In this document: one piece after another, positions 1 to 5,665 of the stretch
Layout: each line of letters begins with the position of its first letter
Numbering within the stretch: position 1 is the stretch's first letter
Source: Propionibacterium sp.
GTDB lineage: Bacteria; Actinomycetota; Actinomycetes; Propionibacteriales; Propionibacteriaceae
Direction of reading: 5' to 3'
NCBI GenBank assembly: GCA_012514785.1
Contig: JAAYZP010000416.1
Location: 1-12,445 of the forward strand
DNA length: 12,445 bases
Notes under the pieces: generated by a model
Seen by the model: the letters and a program-made list of their open reading frames with translations, nothing else
Database searches by the model: none
What the model was told of the DNA's origin: nothing
Made by a program: the position numbers and the translations under genes

Positions 1-1
1 A

Positions 2-79
2 ACTGAGCGCCACCTCAAACTCATCACCCGGCTCAACACCCTCATCGACACCGCCACGACACGCCCGAACGCCGAATGA
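2..79 (+). CDS. C-terminal tail of an unrecognised protein (5' end outside window)
   Basis: An open frame enters from the left edge and ends at a TGA at 77-79. It gives 25 residues that look like an amphipathic helix (LKLITRLNTLIDTA) followed by a short polar tail. I do not recognise the family. Because it abuts a broken IS3 transposase that begins only about 55 bp later, it may be the last gene of another mobile element that cut into the IS; this is inference from position. It could also be a chance open frame, since only 78 bases are visible. Confidence 0.35.
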   Translation, partial: TERHLKLITRLNTLIDTATTRPNAE

Positions 80-130
80 AACCAGACACCTCCATCACCG
101 CAAAATCAGCACAGATTAGCCGGTTAATGT

Positions 131-349
131 TTCGATAACGCTATGGCCGAGTCGTTCTTCGCCACGTTGAAGACCGAGTTCTACCATCGTTCGACCTGGC
201 CCACCCGGGCCCAGGCCCGTACCGGGGTCGCGCGATGGATCGAGGTTGTCTACAACCGTCGCCGACGCCACTCCTCGATCGGCTACAAGTCACCAGTCAA
301 TTACGAACACCACAAGGTTGAATCATCAACCTTGGAACAAGCCGCGTAA
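131..349 (+). pseudogene. IS3-family transposase (OrfB) C-terminal remnant
   Basis: The frame reads DNAMAESFFATLKTE, then an NRRRRHSSIGYKSPVNYE block, and ends at TAA 347-349. Both blocks are typical of the C-terminal end of the integrase catalytic core in IS3-family OrfB transposases. The E of the AESF block matches the third acidic residue of the DDE triad. The two upstream Asp residues and the whole N-terminal half are missing. An in-frame stop (TAA 125-127) lies just before the homology, so the gene is broken at about 128-134. A full OrfB is usually about 280-300 aa, while about 70 remain. The fragment cannot transpose by itself. The ATG at 143 lies inside the conserved block and is not a real start. 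The break point probably marks the edge of the DNA at 1-130. Confidence 0.85.
313..334. repeat. 9-bp perfect inverted repeat inside the IS3 remnant tail
   Basis: CAAGGTTGA at 313-321 and TCAACCTTG at 326-334 are perfect inverted copies around a 4-nt loop (ATCA). They sit at the extreme 3' end of the transposase reading frame. No U-tract follows, so a terminator role is uncertain; it may simply be the end structure of the IS. Confidence 0.5.
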
Positions 350-557
350 GCGGGACGTGTCCACGATTTGCGGAGAAGCCCACGGCCAACCTAGCCATCC
401 ATCGGTGACGGCACTCAGAACTGCTTCTGGAGTACCAACAACGCCGCCGGGATCCGCTCTACGTCCCCACCTCACGCCGCCAGTTCCCATCGGTGGCTCG
501 GGGATGCGGTTCTTGGTGGCGATGTGCTGGTCGTCGAGGGACGTGTCCATCTCACGG
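350..557. other. Gene-free stretch holding a probable IS end and one copy of a 15-bp repeat
   Basis: No credible gene is seen here. Just after the transposase stop, GTGTCCACGATTTGCGGAGA (357-376) looks like the right end of an IS3-type element, but the matching left end is absent. The 12-mer GGGACGTGTCCA occurs at 352-363 and again at 538-549, which may be a second IS-end relic. One copy of the 15-mer ACCTCACGCCGCCAG lies at 469-483; the other copy lies beyond the PIN-like gene. Confidence 0.5.
469..483 (+). repeat. 15-bp direct repeat, left copy
   Basis: ACCTCACGCCGCCAG is found here and identically at 2519-2533. The two copies bracket the XRE-ImmA-PIN operon and its promoter. The match stops sharply on both sides. 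It could be a target duplication or recombination site from the arrival of the module; no recombinase gene lies between the copies. Confidence 0.6.
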
Positions 558-577
558 GGCGGCACATGGGTGCCGCC
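558..577. promoter_or_regulatory. Inverted repeat upstream of the XRE operon
   Basis: GGCGGCAC (558-565) and GTGCCGCC (570-577) form a perfect 8-bp dyad with a 4-nt loop, about 40 bp upstream of the putative -10 box. It could be a second operator or a transcription insulator. No T-run follows it. Confidence 0.4.
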
Positions 578-584
578 GGGATTG

Positions 585-612
585 GCGTGGGTCTGGATGT
601 CAGACCCCACGC
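585..612. promoter_or_regulatory. Candidate operator dyad of the XRE-ImmA-PIN operon
   Basis: GCGTGGGTCTG (585-595) and CAGACCCCACGC (601-612) are inverted copies around GATGT, with one extra C in the right arm. The dyad covers the place where the -35 box should be and ends 4 nt before the -10 box. That is a classical position for a repressor site. XRE-type repressors bind as dimers to such dyads, so autoregulation by the first gene of the operon is the natural inference. Confidence 0.6.
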
Positions 613-616
613 GGTG

Positions 617-622
617 TAGAAT
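617..622 (+). promoter_or_regulatory. Putative -10 box of the XRE operon
   Basis: TAGAAT fits the actinobacterial TAnnnT -10 pattern. It lies 25 nt before the ATG at 647 and leaves room for the AAGGAG ribosome site at 631-636. No good -35 box is visible; the -35 position falls in the dyad at 585-612. Confidence 0.5.
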
Positions 623-646
623 CAAAATCCAAGGAGAGTGATTCAG

Positions 647-988
647 ATGTCTGTTGTCGATGCCGAGATTGGCCAGCGGATCGTCGATGCGCGCAAGACC
701 GTGGGCATGTCGCAGCGTGACCTGGCCAACGAGACCGAGCTGTCGCAGTCGACGATCCAGCGGGTCGAGAAGGGTGAGCGGGCCGCGTCGAGGCTGGAGC
801 TCGTGCTCATCGCGGACGGTTGCGGTGTGCTGGTCGACGATCTGCTTGGCACGAACAGCATCGCTGACGAGGTGCGCTGTGCCGGGCGCACTGACGAACC
901 TGGATCGAAGGAGCTGGCCGACTACTTGATCTACGCCTTCAAGGTTGCGCGTCGCCTCGACCAGCTGGGCATCCCGGAGCTCGTGTGA
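647..988 (+). CDS. XRE-family helix-turn-helix repressor (candidate antitoxin)
   Basis: This 113-aa protein has an N-terminal Cro/C1-type helix-turn-helix at about residues 7-65: a GQRIVDARKTVGMSQRDLA segment, then the recognition-helix region LSQSTIQRVEKGER. The rest is a short tail that may hold a dimerisation or cleavage region. The ATG at 647 is chosen because AAGGAG (631-636) is 10 nt upstream; the in-frame GTG at 638 would be only 1 nt from it. The stop overlaps the GTG start of the next gene by 3 nt, so the two are likely translationally coupled. By analogy with ImmR/ImmA and DdrO/IrrE, the protein probably represses its own operon through the dyad at 585-612 and is a substrate of the downstream protease. 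The HTH call is firm; the regulatory model is inference. Confidence 0.85.
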   Translation: MSVVDAEIGQRIVDARKTVGMSQRDLANETELSQSTIQRVEKGERAASRLELVLIADGCGVLVDDLLGTNSIADEVRCAGRTDEPGSKELADYLIYAFKVARRLDQLGIPELV

Positions 989-1809
989 GTAACGAGGACA
1001 TCGGGCGGACGGCTGCCGAACGGTTCCGAAGAGAGCACTCCCTCGGCTCTGCGCCAATTCCGAATCTGGCTCGGCTCATCGAGCGCACTGTCGGAATCGG
1101 TGTGGCGTACGTCAGGTCCTCGGCTCCTGGTCACGGGATGACGATGCTCCTCGATGGCATGTACCTCATGGCAGTCGGTTGCACGGACCATCCCATGCGG
1201 CTCCGATCCACCCTCGCGCACGAGCTCGGTCATCATCAGCTCGACACTGTCGACCGTATGGCCGATGGTGCTGATTGGGCCAAGCGTAGTCCCGAGGAGA
1301 TCCAAGCGGATGCCTTCGCCCGTCATCTGCTCGTCCCGATCGGCGGCGTGGCGGACGTGGTGGACGGCAAGGCGGTCACGCTCGCAACTCTCTCCGACAT
1401 TGTGCAGACCTACCTCGCCTCGCCCAGCATGGTCGCCATCCAGATGCGCGACGCTGGTGCGATCGACGCCGACATTTGCAAGCAATGGGGCCAGATGCCT
1501 GCTGGCACCATTGCCGCTCGGTTCGGCTGGCACCCCGAGTATCAGGCGCTAGTCGAGCAGTCGAGTAGGCCCCGTGGTCCACAGGGCCTCATGATGCGGG
1601 CTATGGAGGGCTACCGGCAGGGGAGCGTGACCTCCTCGACCGTCGCTAAGCTCAGCGGTGATCCCAAGGCCACAGACACGAAGGCGACCTTGGCTGAGGA
1701 CGGAATCACTCCCGTCGGTGCGCCAGCCGTTTCGGCGCCCCCTCCTAGGGACACAGGTGAGCGGCTCACCCCCGTGGAGCTGTTGGCGCTCATGGGCGGC
1801 TCTGAGTAA
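985..1809 (+). CDS. ImmA/IrrE-family zinc metallopeptidase
   Basis: This 274-aa protein carries a clear zinc peptidase signature, HELGH at residues 79-83, followed by EIQADAFARHLLVP at 105-118, where E105 fits the third zinc ligand of the ImmA/IrrE (COG2856) family. Family members such as ImmA of ICEBs1 and IrrE/PprI of Deinococcus cleave a partner XRE repressor after a signal. Here the partner is most likely the gene immediately upstream. The GTG start at 985 overlaps the upstream TGA. Beyond the protease core, from about residue 205, there is a polar and proline-rich linker and a short hydrophobic end (LTPVELLALMGGSE); such a tail could be a docking or sensing segment. The stop shares one base with the ATG of the PIN-like gene (TAATG). 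Family assignment is secure; substrate and inducing signal are inferred. Confidence 0.88.
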   Translation: MSNEDIGRTAAERFRREHSLGSAPIPNLARLIERTVGIGVAYVRSSAPGHGMTMLLDGMYLMAVGCTDHPMRLRSTLAHELGHHQLDTVDRMADGADWAKRSPEEIQADAFARHLLVPIGGVADVVDGKAVTLATLSDIVQTYLASPSMVAIQMRDAGAIDADICKQWGQMPAGTIAARFGWHPEYQALVEQSSRPRGPQGLMMRAMEGYRQGSVTSSTVAKLSGDPKATDTKATLAEDGITPVGAPAVSAPPPRDTGERLTPVELLALMGGSE

Positions 1810-2447
1810 TGCACATCCTCGACACTGGACCGATCTTCAAGTTCCTCACCACCGACTGCGTCCCCGAGCTGCTCTGCGCCCTAGGGCACAACAAGATCCA
1901 CGTGCCTCAGGCGGTGGAGTTGGAGGTCTTGCACACCCCCGATCGGCACAGGCAGTTCGAACACGCACGGGAGGTCTGGCCCCGGTTCCCAGACCGCTTC
2001 AGGGTGATCATCCCGGACGCCGCCACCGAGGAACTGAGGCAGTGCTGCCGAGCTGTGCTGGGCATGGAGTTTGAGGACATGTACGCAGAACCCAAGGATC
2101 GTGGCGAGCACATGGCGATCCTCCATGGCGTCCTCCGCGCTCGTTCGGGTGAACAAGTAGTCCTCGTGTGCGACGAGACAGCTGGCATCAATGTCATCAA
2201 GCGACAGGCGAAGGTGCTACTCGCAGCGCAAGCTAGAGGGGAGCATGTGCCGGGCGGCAGCATTCAGCACGCCGACACGATCCAACTCTTGCGCTGGGCG
2301 ATCGAGGGTGGCGGTTTCAATGGCAGCCGGCGGCAATTTCTGACGAAGTACAAGGCCATGGCTGCGTTGGACTCGTCGCTGCCGTTGACCGCCAAGGAAG
2401 CGGGCCTCACCAAGAGCCCACCATGGCCACCGGACGTCAAGCGCTAG
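1809..2447 (+). CDS. PIN-like domain protein, putative ribonuclease effector
   Basis: This 212-aa protein begins with ILDTGPIFKFL, an N-terminal PIN motif with D5 as the first acidic residue. Candidate further acidic residues are E37/E39 (VPQAVELEV), E100 (RGEHMAIL) and D122 (VLVCDETAG), in the order and spacing expected for a PIN metal site. A C-terminal extension of about 60 residues follows. PIN domains are metal-dependent nucleases, often VapC-type RNA-cleaving toxins. This protein is longer than a typical VapC (about 130 aa) and belongs to the PIN-like group seen beside XRE/ImmA pairs. The start shares one base with the upstream stop, so it is co-translated. It is probably the effector of the operon. 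Nuclease activity is inferred from motifs only, and it could instead be a non-catalytic PIN-like sensor. Confidence 0.72.
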   Translation: MHILDTGPIFKFLTTDCVPELLCALGHNKIHVPQAVELEVLHTPDRHRQFEHAREVWPRFPDRFRVIIPDAATEELRQCCRAVLGMEFEDMYAEPKDRGEHMAILHGVLRARSGEQVVLVCDETAGINVIKRQAKVLLAAQARGEHVPGGSIQHADTIQLLRWAIEGGGFNGSRRQFLTKYKAMAALDSSLPLTAKEAGLTKSPPWPPDVKR

Positions 2448-2609
2448 CAATGGGGCGCAGGGCTGGCCGGCTGGTCATGACATGGCAGCGACCGCTCTCA
2501 TGGCTCCCGGAGGGCTAGACCTCACGCCGCCAGCGCCATGTCGCAGCGCAGCACCAGGTGGGTCCGGAATGCCACGAGTTCGACACGTGCCCCCTGAGCT
2601 CCACTTTCT
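2448..2609. other. Gene-free stretch after the PIN-like gene
   Basis: No credible gene is seen. It holds the right copy of the 15-bp repeat (2519-2533), an 8-bp inverted pair GACATGGC/GCCATGTC (2479-2486 and 2535-2542) around that copy, and a segment at about 2568-2605 containing GAGTTCGAC and GAGCTCCAC. That segment resembles a worn T-arm and 3' acceptor end of a tRNA or tmRNA, just before a terminator. The T-stem pairing is poor, so this is not called as an RNA gene. Confidence 0.4.
2519..2533 (+). repeat. 15-bp direct repeat, right copy
   Basis: This is an exact copy of 469-483 (ACCTCACGCCGCCAG), about 70 nt after the stop of the PIN-like gene. Together the pair delimits a segment of about 2.05 kb that contains the complete three-gene operon and its promoter. 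Confidence 0.6.
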
Positions 2610-2640
2610 GGCCAGTCAGCTCACGCTGGCTGGCCTTTTT
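2610..2640 (+). terminator. Rho-independent terminator
   Basis: GGCCAGTCAGC (2610-2620) pairs with GCTGGCTGGCC (2625-2635) through 11 positions including one G-U, with a TCAC loop, followed by TTTTT (2636-2640). It is a textbook intrinsic terminator on the + strand. It would end transcription from the XRE-ImmA-PIN operon before yqgE. Confidence 0.88.
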
Positions 2641-2650
2641 GCGTCTGCAC

Positions 2651-2704
2651 GCGTTAGGAGTCGGCGCAGCTACCCGATCCGGTAGCTGCGCCGACTCCTA
2701 ACGC
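2651..2704. repeat. Perfect 24-bp inverted repeat with 6-nt loop
   Basis: The arm at 2651-2674 (starting GCGTTAGGAGTCGGCG) is the exact reverse complement of 2681-2704; the loop is CGATCC. As RNA it would be an extremely stable hairpin. It lacks a U-tract on either side. It sits 10 nt after the terminator T-run and about 30 nt before yqgE. It could be a second, U-less terminator, a REP-like dispersed element, or a relic of an inverted-repeat mobile element. Confidence 0.85.
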
Positions 2705-2722
2705 CGTTCGATGCGCAACCGT

Positions 2723-2728
2723 TAGGGT
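2723..2728 (+). promoter_or_regulatory. Putative -10 box of yqgE (leaderless)
   Basis: TAGGGT fits TAnnnT and ends 6 nt before the A of the ATG at 2735. Transcription would start at or next to the initiation codon, giving a leaderless mRNA, a common arrangement in actinobacteria. No ribosome site precedes the ATG, which agrees. No clear -35 box is seen. Confidence 0.5.
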
Positions 2729-2734
2729 GGCCGT

Positions 2735-3298
2735 ATGGAACACATCGGTCCTCCCGCCGCCGGCCAGTTGCTCATCGCCACGGACCCGGGCAAGGGCGGC
2801 TATTTCGACCGTTCCGTGATCCTCGTGCTCGAGCACAACGAGTCGGGCACGCTCGGCGTTGCCCTGAACAAGCCCAGTGAGTACGAGGTTCCCGACCAGC
2901 TGGCGGACTGGTCCGCGCTGCTGACCCCGCCGTCGATCCCGTTCGAGGGCGGGCCCGTCTCGCCGCAGGCCGTGGTGGCGCTCGGGCAGCTCGCGGGCCC
3001 GTCGGTGAGTCCGCCGGGCTGGAAGACCCTGTTCGACGACGTCGGGCTCATCGACCTCGACATGCCGTTCGAGCTCGTCGAGGGGGCGTTCGCCCACATG
3101 CGCATGTTCATCGCGCTCTCCGGCTGGGAGGCCGGGCAGTTGGAGGGTGAACTCATCCGCGGCTTCTGGTTCCGCGCCGAGGCGCGCGCGGAGGAGATTT
3201 TCGGCCTCCCCGACGGCCTGTGGCGCCGCGTGCTGCGCCGCCTCGGCGGTCCAGCCGCACGGTGGTCCACCTGGACCGCAACTCCCGTCCTGAACTGA
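2735..3298 (+). CDS. yqgE: YqgE/AlgH family protein (UPF0301)
   Basis: This 187-aa protein matches the YqgE/AlgH (DUF179) family in length and order of motifs. It has an N-terminal GQLLIATDPGKGGYFDRSVI segment, then LVLEHNESGTLGVALNKPS, a central EGGPVS block (about residues 72-77), and FIALSGWEAGQLEGEL about two thirds along. The biochemical role of the family is unsettled; AlgH was linked to alginate regulation in Pseudomonas, and that should not be carried over here. The start is ATG 2735, supported by a -10 box at leaderless distance and by alignment of the N-terminus with the family. The next gene starts 52 nt downstream, so partial co-transcription is possible. Confidence 0.93.
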   Translation: MEHIGPPAAGQLLIATDPGKGGYFDRSVILVLEHNESGTLGVALNKPSEYEVPDQLADWSALLTPPSIPFEGGPVSPQAVVALGQLAGPSVSPPGWKTLFDDVGLIDLDMPFELVEGAFAHMRMFIALSGWEAGQLEGELIRGFWFRAEARAEEIFGLPDGLWRRVLRRLGGPAARWSTWTATPVLN

Positions 3299-3327
3299 GC
3301 CGAGATGACCCCCGCGCCTGATTGACT

Positions 3328-3333
3328 TACTCT
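3328..3333 (+). promoter_or_regulatory. Possible -10 box for the T7SS-like trio
   Basis: TACTCT fits TAnnnT and lies 17 nt before the GTG at 3351, which has GGAGG at 3342-3346. The start site would be near 3340, giving a very short leader. No convincing -35 is seen, and read-through from yqgE is an equal alternative. Confidence 0.3.
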
Positions 3334-3350
3334 GGCAAAACGGAGGATGT

Positions 3351-4040
3351 GTGACGGACGAACTGATGGACGATGAGTTGCTCGCGCCCCCGGGCGCGGA
3401 GACCCCCGACCCGCAGCGAACCCCCGACGCCACCGACTGGCACTTCTCGCACGGCTTCGCCGACGCGAGGCAGGCGGTGCGGATCTGGGTCGACGAGGAC
3501 ACGAGGCATCTGAGGAAGGTCCGGCTCTCCCCGCGGTGGCGGGACCGGCTGGAGGGCCGTTCGCTGACGGACGCGTTCGCCGAGGCCTTCTTCGGCGCCA
3601 ACATCCGCTTCGGCGAATCGACCAACCTCGAGATCCCCACCACCGCCGAGCAGGAGCCGGACTTCGACGGCACCCTCGACGAACTCCAGGACCGGGCCGC
3701 CGAACTCGGCGACAGGCTCGTGGAACTCGAAGCCCGCGCCCCGGAGGACGTCCGGTGGGCCGACTTCGACGGCGAACAGGTCCGCTACACGGGCTCCGGA
3801 GGCCGCGTGCGGGTCACGCTCTCGCTGGTCGGCCTCACGGAGCAGGTGGACTTCGACAAGGAATGGCTCGCCTCGGCCGGTGCCGACGAGATCGGCGCGC
3901 ACGTGCTCGCCGCCCACACCAAGGCCTACGAGCGCTACGTCCCGCCCACCTTCGTGCCGGGTGAACGGGAAGAACTCGCCGCCGTATTCATGCGGGTGGC
4001 GGCCGCAATCGAGAAGACTCTGTCCAAGGGAATCGCATGA
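3351..4040 (+). CDS. Protein with two YbaB/EbfC-like segments, first gene of a T7SS-like trio
   Basis: This 229-aa protein is acidic at the N-terminus. Residues about 40-88 (AVRIWVDEDTRHLRKVRLSP, then a SLTDAFAEAF helix) and about 150-198 (RVRVTLSLVGLTEQVDFD, then an IGAHVLAAHTKAYERY helix) each look like the beta-hairpin plus helix of YbaB/EbfC nucleoid-associated proteins. Between them, residues 106-130 form a probable helix (LDELQDRAAELGDRLVELEA). YbaB itself is about 100 aa, so this may be a duplicated or fused form. YbaB-like proteins often accompany type VII secretion genes in actinobacteria. The GTG start is chosen for GGAGG at 3342-3346; the ATG at 3366 is too far. The stop overlaps the next ATG by 4 nt. 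The fold is inferred by eye, and function is unknown. Confidence 0.7.
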   Translation: MTDELMDDELLAPPGAETPDPQRTPDATDWHFSHGFADARQAVRIWVDEDTRHLRKVRLSPRWRDRLEGRSLTDAFAEAFFGANIRFGESTNLEIPTTAEQEPDFDGTLDELQDRAAELGDRLVELEARAPEDVRWADFDGEQVRYTGSGGRVRVTLSLVGLTEQVDFDKEWLASAGADEIGAHVLAAHTKAYERYVPPTFVPGEREELAAVFMRVAAAIEKTLSKGIA

Positions 4041-5665
4041 CTGATCGTGACATTGACAAGGACCTCCTCGGCGACGAGGACCGCGAGGCCGAGCTGTACT
4101 ACCGGGGAACCCGAAGCAAGAAGGATAAGTCGAAGGGTGCCTCCGGCCCGGTTCCGCTGGCAGCCGGGGGCTCCGGCGCCGGTGGCGCAGCCGCTCCAGC
4201 GGCCCCGCCGGCAGCGGCGGGCGCCGGGGCCGGCGGCGCGATGGCTAACGCGCCCGTGGCGCCGATGGCAGCCGGCGGCGTTACCCTGGGCGCAGTAGCG
4301 GCCCCCGAGGCTGCCGCGTCGGGCGACGTCCGGTTCGACGCCGACCAGCTGAGCGCCGGCGGCGGCACCGCCCCGGAGACCGACGACCCCTGGGGCGCAT
4401 ACGACAACCCCGACGGCGTCCCCGGCCTCTCGCTCGACGATGAGGACGACCAGCGCCGTGACCAGCGCGGCGGGATGGCGATGCGCGGCTCGGGCACCCG
4501 CGGCAAGGGCTCCGGCGGCGGCGCGGGGATGGCCCCGATGGTGCCGATGGGCGGCGCGGGCACCGGAACCGCAGGCGCCGGGGCGGCGGCGGTCCCCGGC
4601 GCGACGGTGGGCGGCGTCGGCGCGATGCCGAACCTGGCCGTCCAGCAGCAGCAGGCCGCAGTCCAGGGCGTGATGGCCAGCGCCCAACAGGGCTCGGTGC
4701 CGCTCAGCGCACTGAACTCCATGAACGTGGCGCGCGCCTCGAACGCGATGACCGCACCGCCTGCCTCGGGCGTGATGGCGGCTGGCTCCGGTGGCGTCAC
4801 CGTCGACTCGACGACGCTCGACGAGACCCTGCATCGGATGGGCTTCGACAGCAACAGCCCGCACCTCGTGGGGCCGGACGGCAACCTCTACCCCAACCCG
4901 CACTACCAGGGCCCCGGCGATACCGGCGGGAGCGTCGGGGGCACAGCGCCGTGGCGCGGTGGCGACGTCGGTGGCGGTGGCGTCGGGGGACCGACCACCC
5001 CGGGCACGACGCTGCCCGCTGACGGCACCCCCGGTGGCTATGACAACGACGTGATCCGGCCCCAGCCCGGGATCACCGGACCGGGCTCGGGCGGCGTGAC
5101 CGGCCCCGGATCGGGCGGAGGCTCGGGCAGCGTGACAGGTCCCGGAACCGGCGGAGGCGCCGGCGCCGGCTCGGGCTCGGGCGGCGGGGTCAGCCACGAC
5201 GTCGGCAACCTGAATTCCGGCTCGTACCAGGCACCCGCGGGCTCCCCGTCCACCGGCGGTGGTGGCGGCACGGGCATCTCCGGTGGCGGCTGGTCCAGCC
5301 CGGCGCCCTCGACGGGATCCAACCCGTTCACCCGTTCCTACAGCGGCACGAGCATCGCGCGCGGCACCAACTTCACGGTGACGCCCGACGAGCTGCGCGG
5401 CGAGGCCCGGGAATGGGAGCGGCTGGCCGACGAACAGGCGAAGCTCGCCCAGCAGTTCAAGTCACTACCCAACCCCGACCCGATCTTCGGCGTCCTGCGC
5501 AGGATGGTCACGCCGTACAACGGCGTCCAGCAGGCCTCCGTGGAAGCAGCTTCCGAGCACGGCGACGACGCGGGACACGCTTCGGCGACCCTCGACCAGA
5601 CCGCCATCACCTACGACGCGAACGAACACGACGGCGCCACGACCGCCGAAGGGATGAACTACTGA
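4037..5665 (+). CDS. Gly/Ala-rich protein with EspC-like C-terminus, putative T7SS substrate
   Basis: This 542-aa protein has a short charged N-terminus (residues 1-35, Asp/Glu then Lys-rich). A long low-complexity Ala/Gly/Pro region follows to about 435, with TGPGSGG-type repeats near residues 345-385. The C-terminus is a folded-looking domain of about 100 residues. It opens with FTVTPDELRGEAREWERLAD and ends with a helix and TYDANEHDGA. The opening and closing parts resemble ESX secretion-associated EspC-like proteins, and Y526-D-A-N-E530 fits the YxxxD/E export signal of type VII substrates. No signal peptide or membrane helix is seen. It lies in a coupled operon between a YbaB-like and a WxG protein, which supports a T7SS-related role. 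Secretion is inferred. The overlaps with both neighbours (4 nt and 1 nt) indicate one transcript. Confidence 0.72.
   Translation: MTDRDIDKDLLGDEDREAELYYRGTRSKKDKSKGASGPVPLAAGGSGAGGAAAPAAPPAAAGAGAGGAMANAPVAPMAAGGVTLGAVAAPEAAASGDVRFDADQLSAGGGTAPETDDPWGAYDNPDGVPGLSLDDEDDQRRDQRGGMAMRGSGTRGKGSGGGAGMAPMVPMGGAGTGTAGAGAAAVPGATVGGVGAMPNLAVQQQQAAVQGVMASAQQGSVPLSALNSMNVARASNAMTAPPASGVMAAGSGGVTVDSTTLDETLHRMGFDSNSPHLVGPDGNLYPNPHYQGPGDTGGSVGGTAPWRGGDVGGGGVGGPTTPGTTLPADGTPGGYDNDVIRPQPGITGPGSGGVTGPGSGGGSGSVTGPGTGGGAGAGSGSGGGVSHDVGNLNSGSYQAPAGSPSTGGGGGTGISGGGWSSPAPSTGSNPFTRSYSGTSIARGTNFTVTPDELRGEAREWERLADEQAKLAQQFKSLPNPDPIFGVLRRMVTPYNGVQQASVEAASEHGDDAGHASATLDQTAITYDANEHDGATTAEGMNY

Noticed and set aside
246..641. 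131-aa plus-strand open frame after the IS3 remnant
   Set aside because: It overlaps the transposase remnant in another frame, has a low-complexity composition, no ribosome site and no family resemblance.
326..1057. Long minus-strand open frame across the XRE gene and its promoter
   Set aside because: It runs antisense through a convincing HTH gene and a promoter dyad, shows no recognisable domain, and is explained by high GC with few stop codons.
2482..2685. 67-aa open frame between the PIN-like gene and yqgE
   Set aside because: It runs through the direct repeat, the terminator and the large palindrome, so it cannot be a normal gene.
3935..5197. 420-aa minus-strand open frame opposite the Gly/Ala-rich gene
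   Set aside because: It is the GC-rich antisense shadow of the 542-aa gene, rich in Arg/Ala/Gly with no domain.
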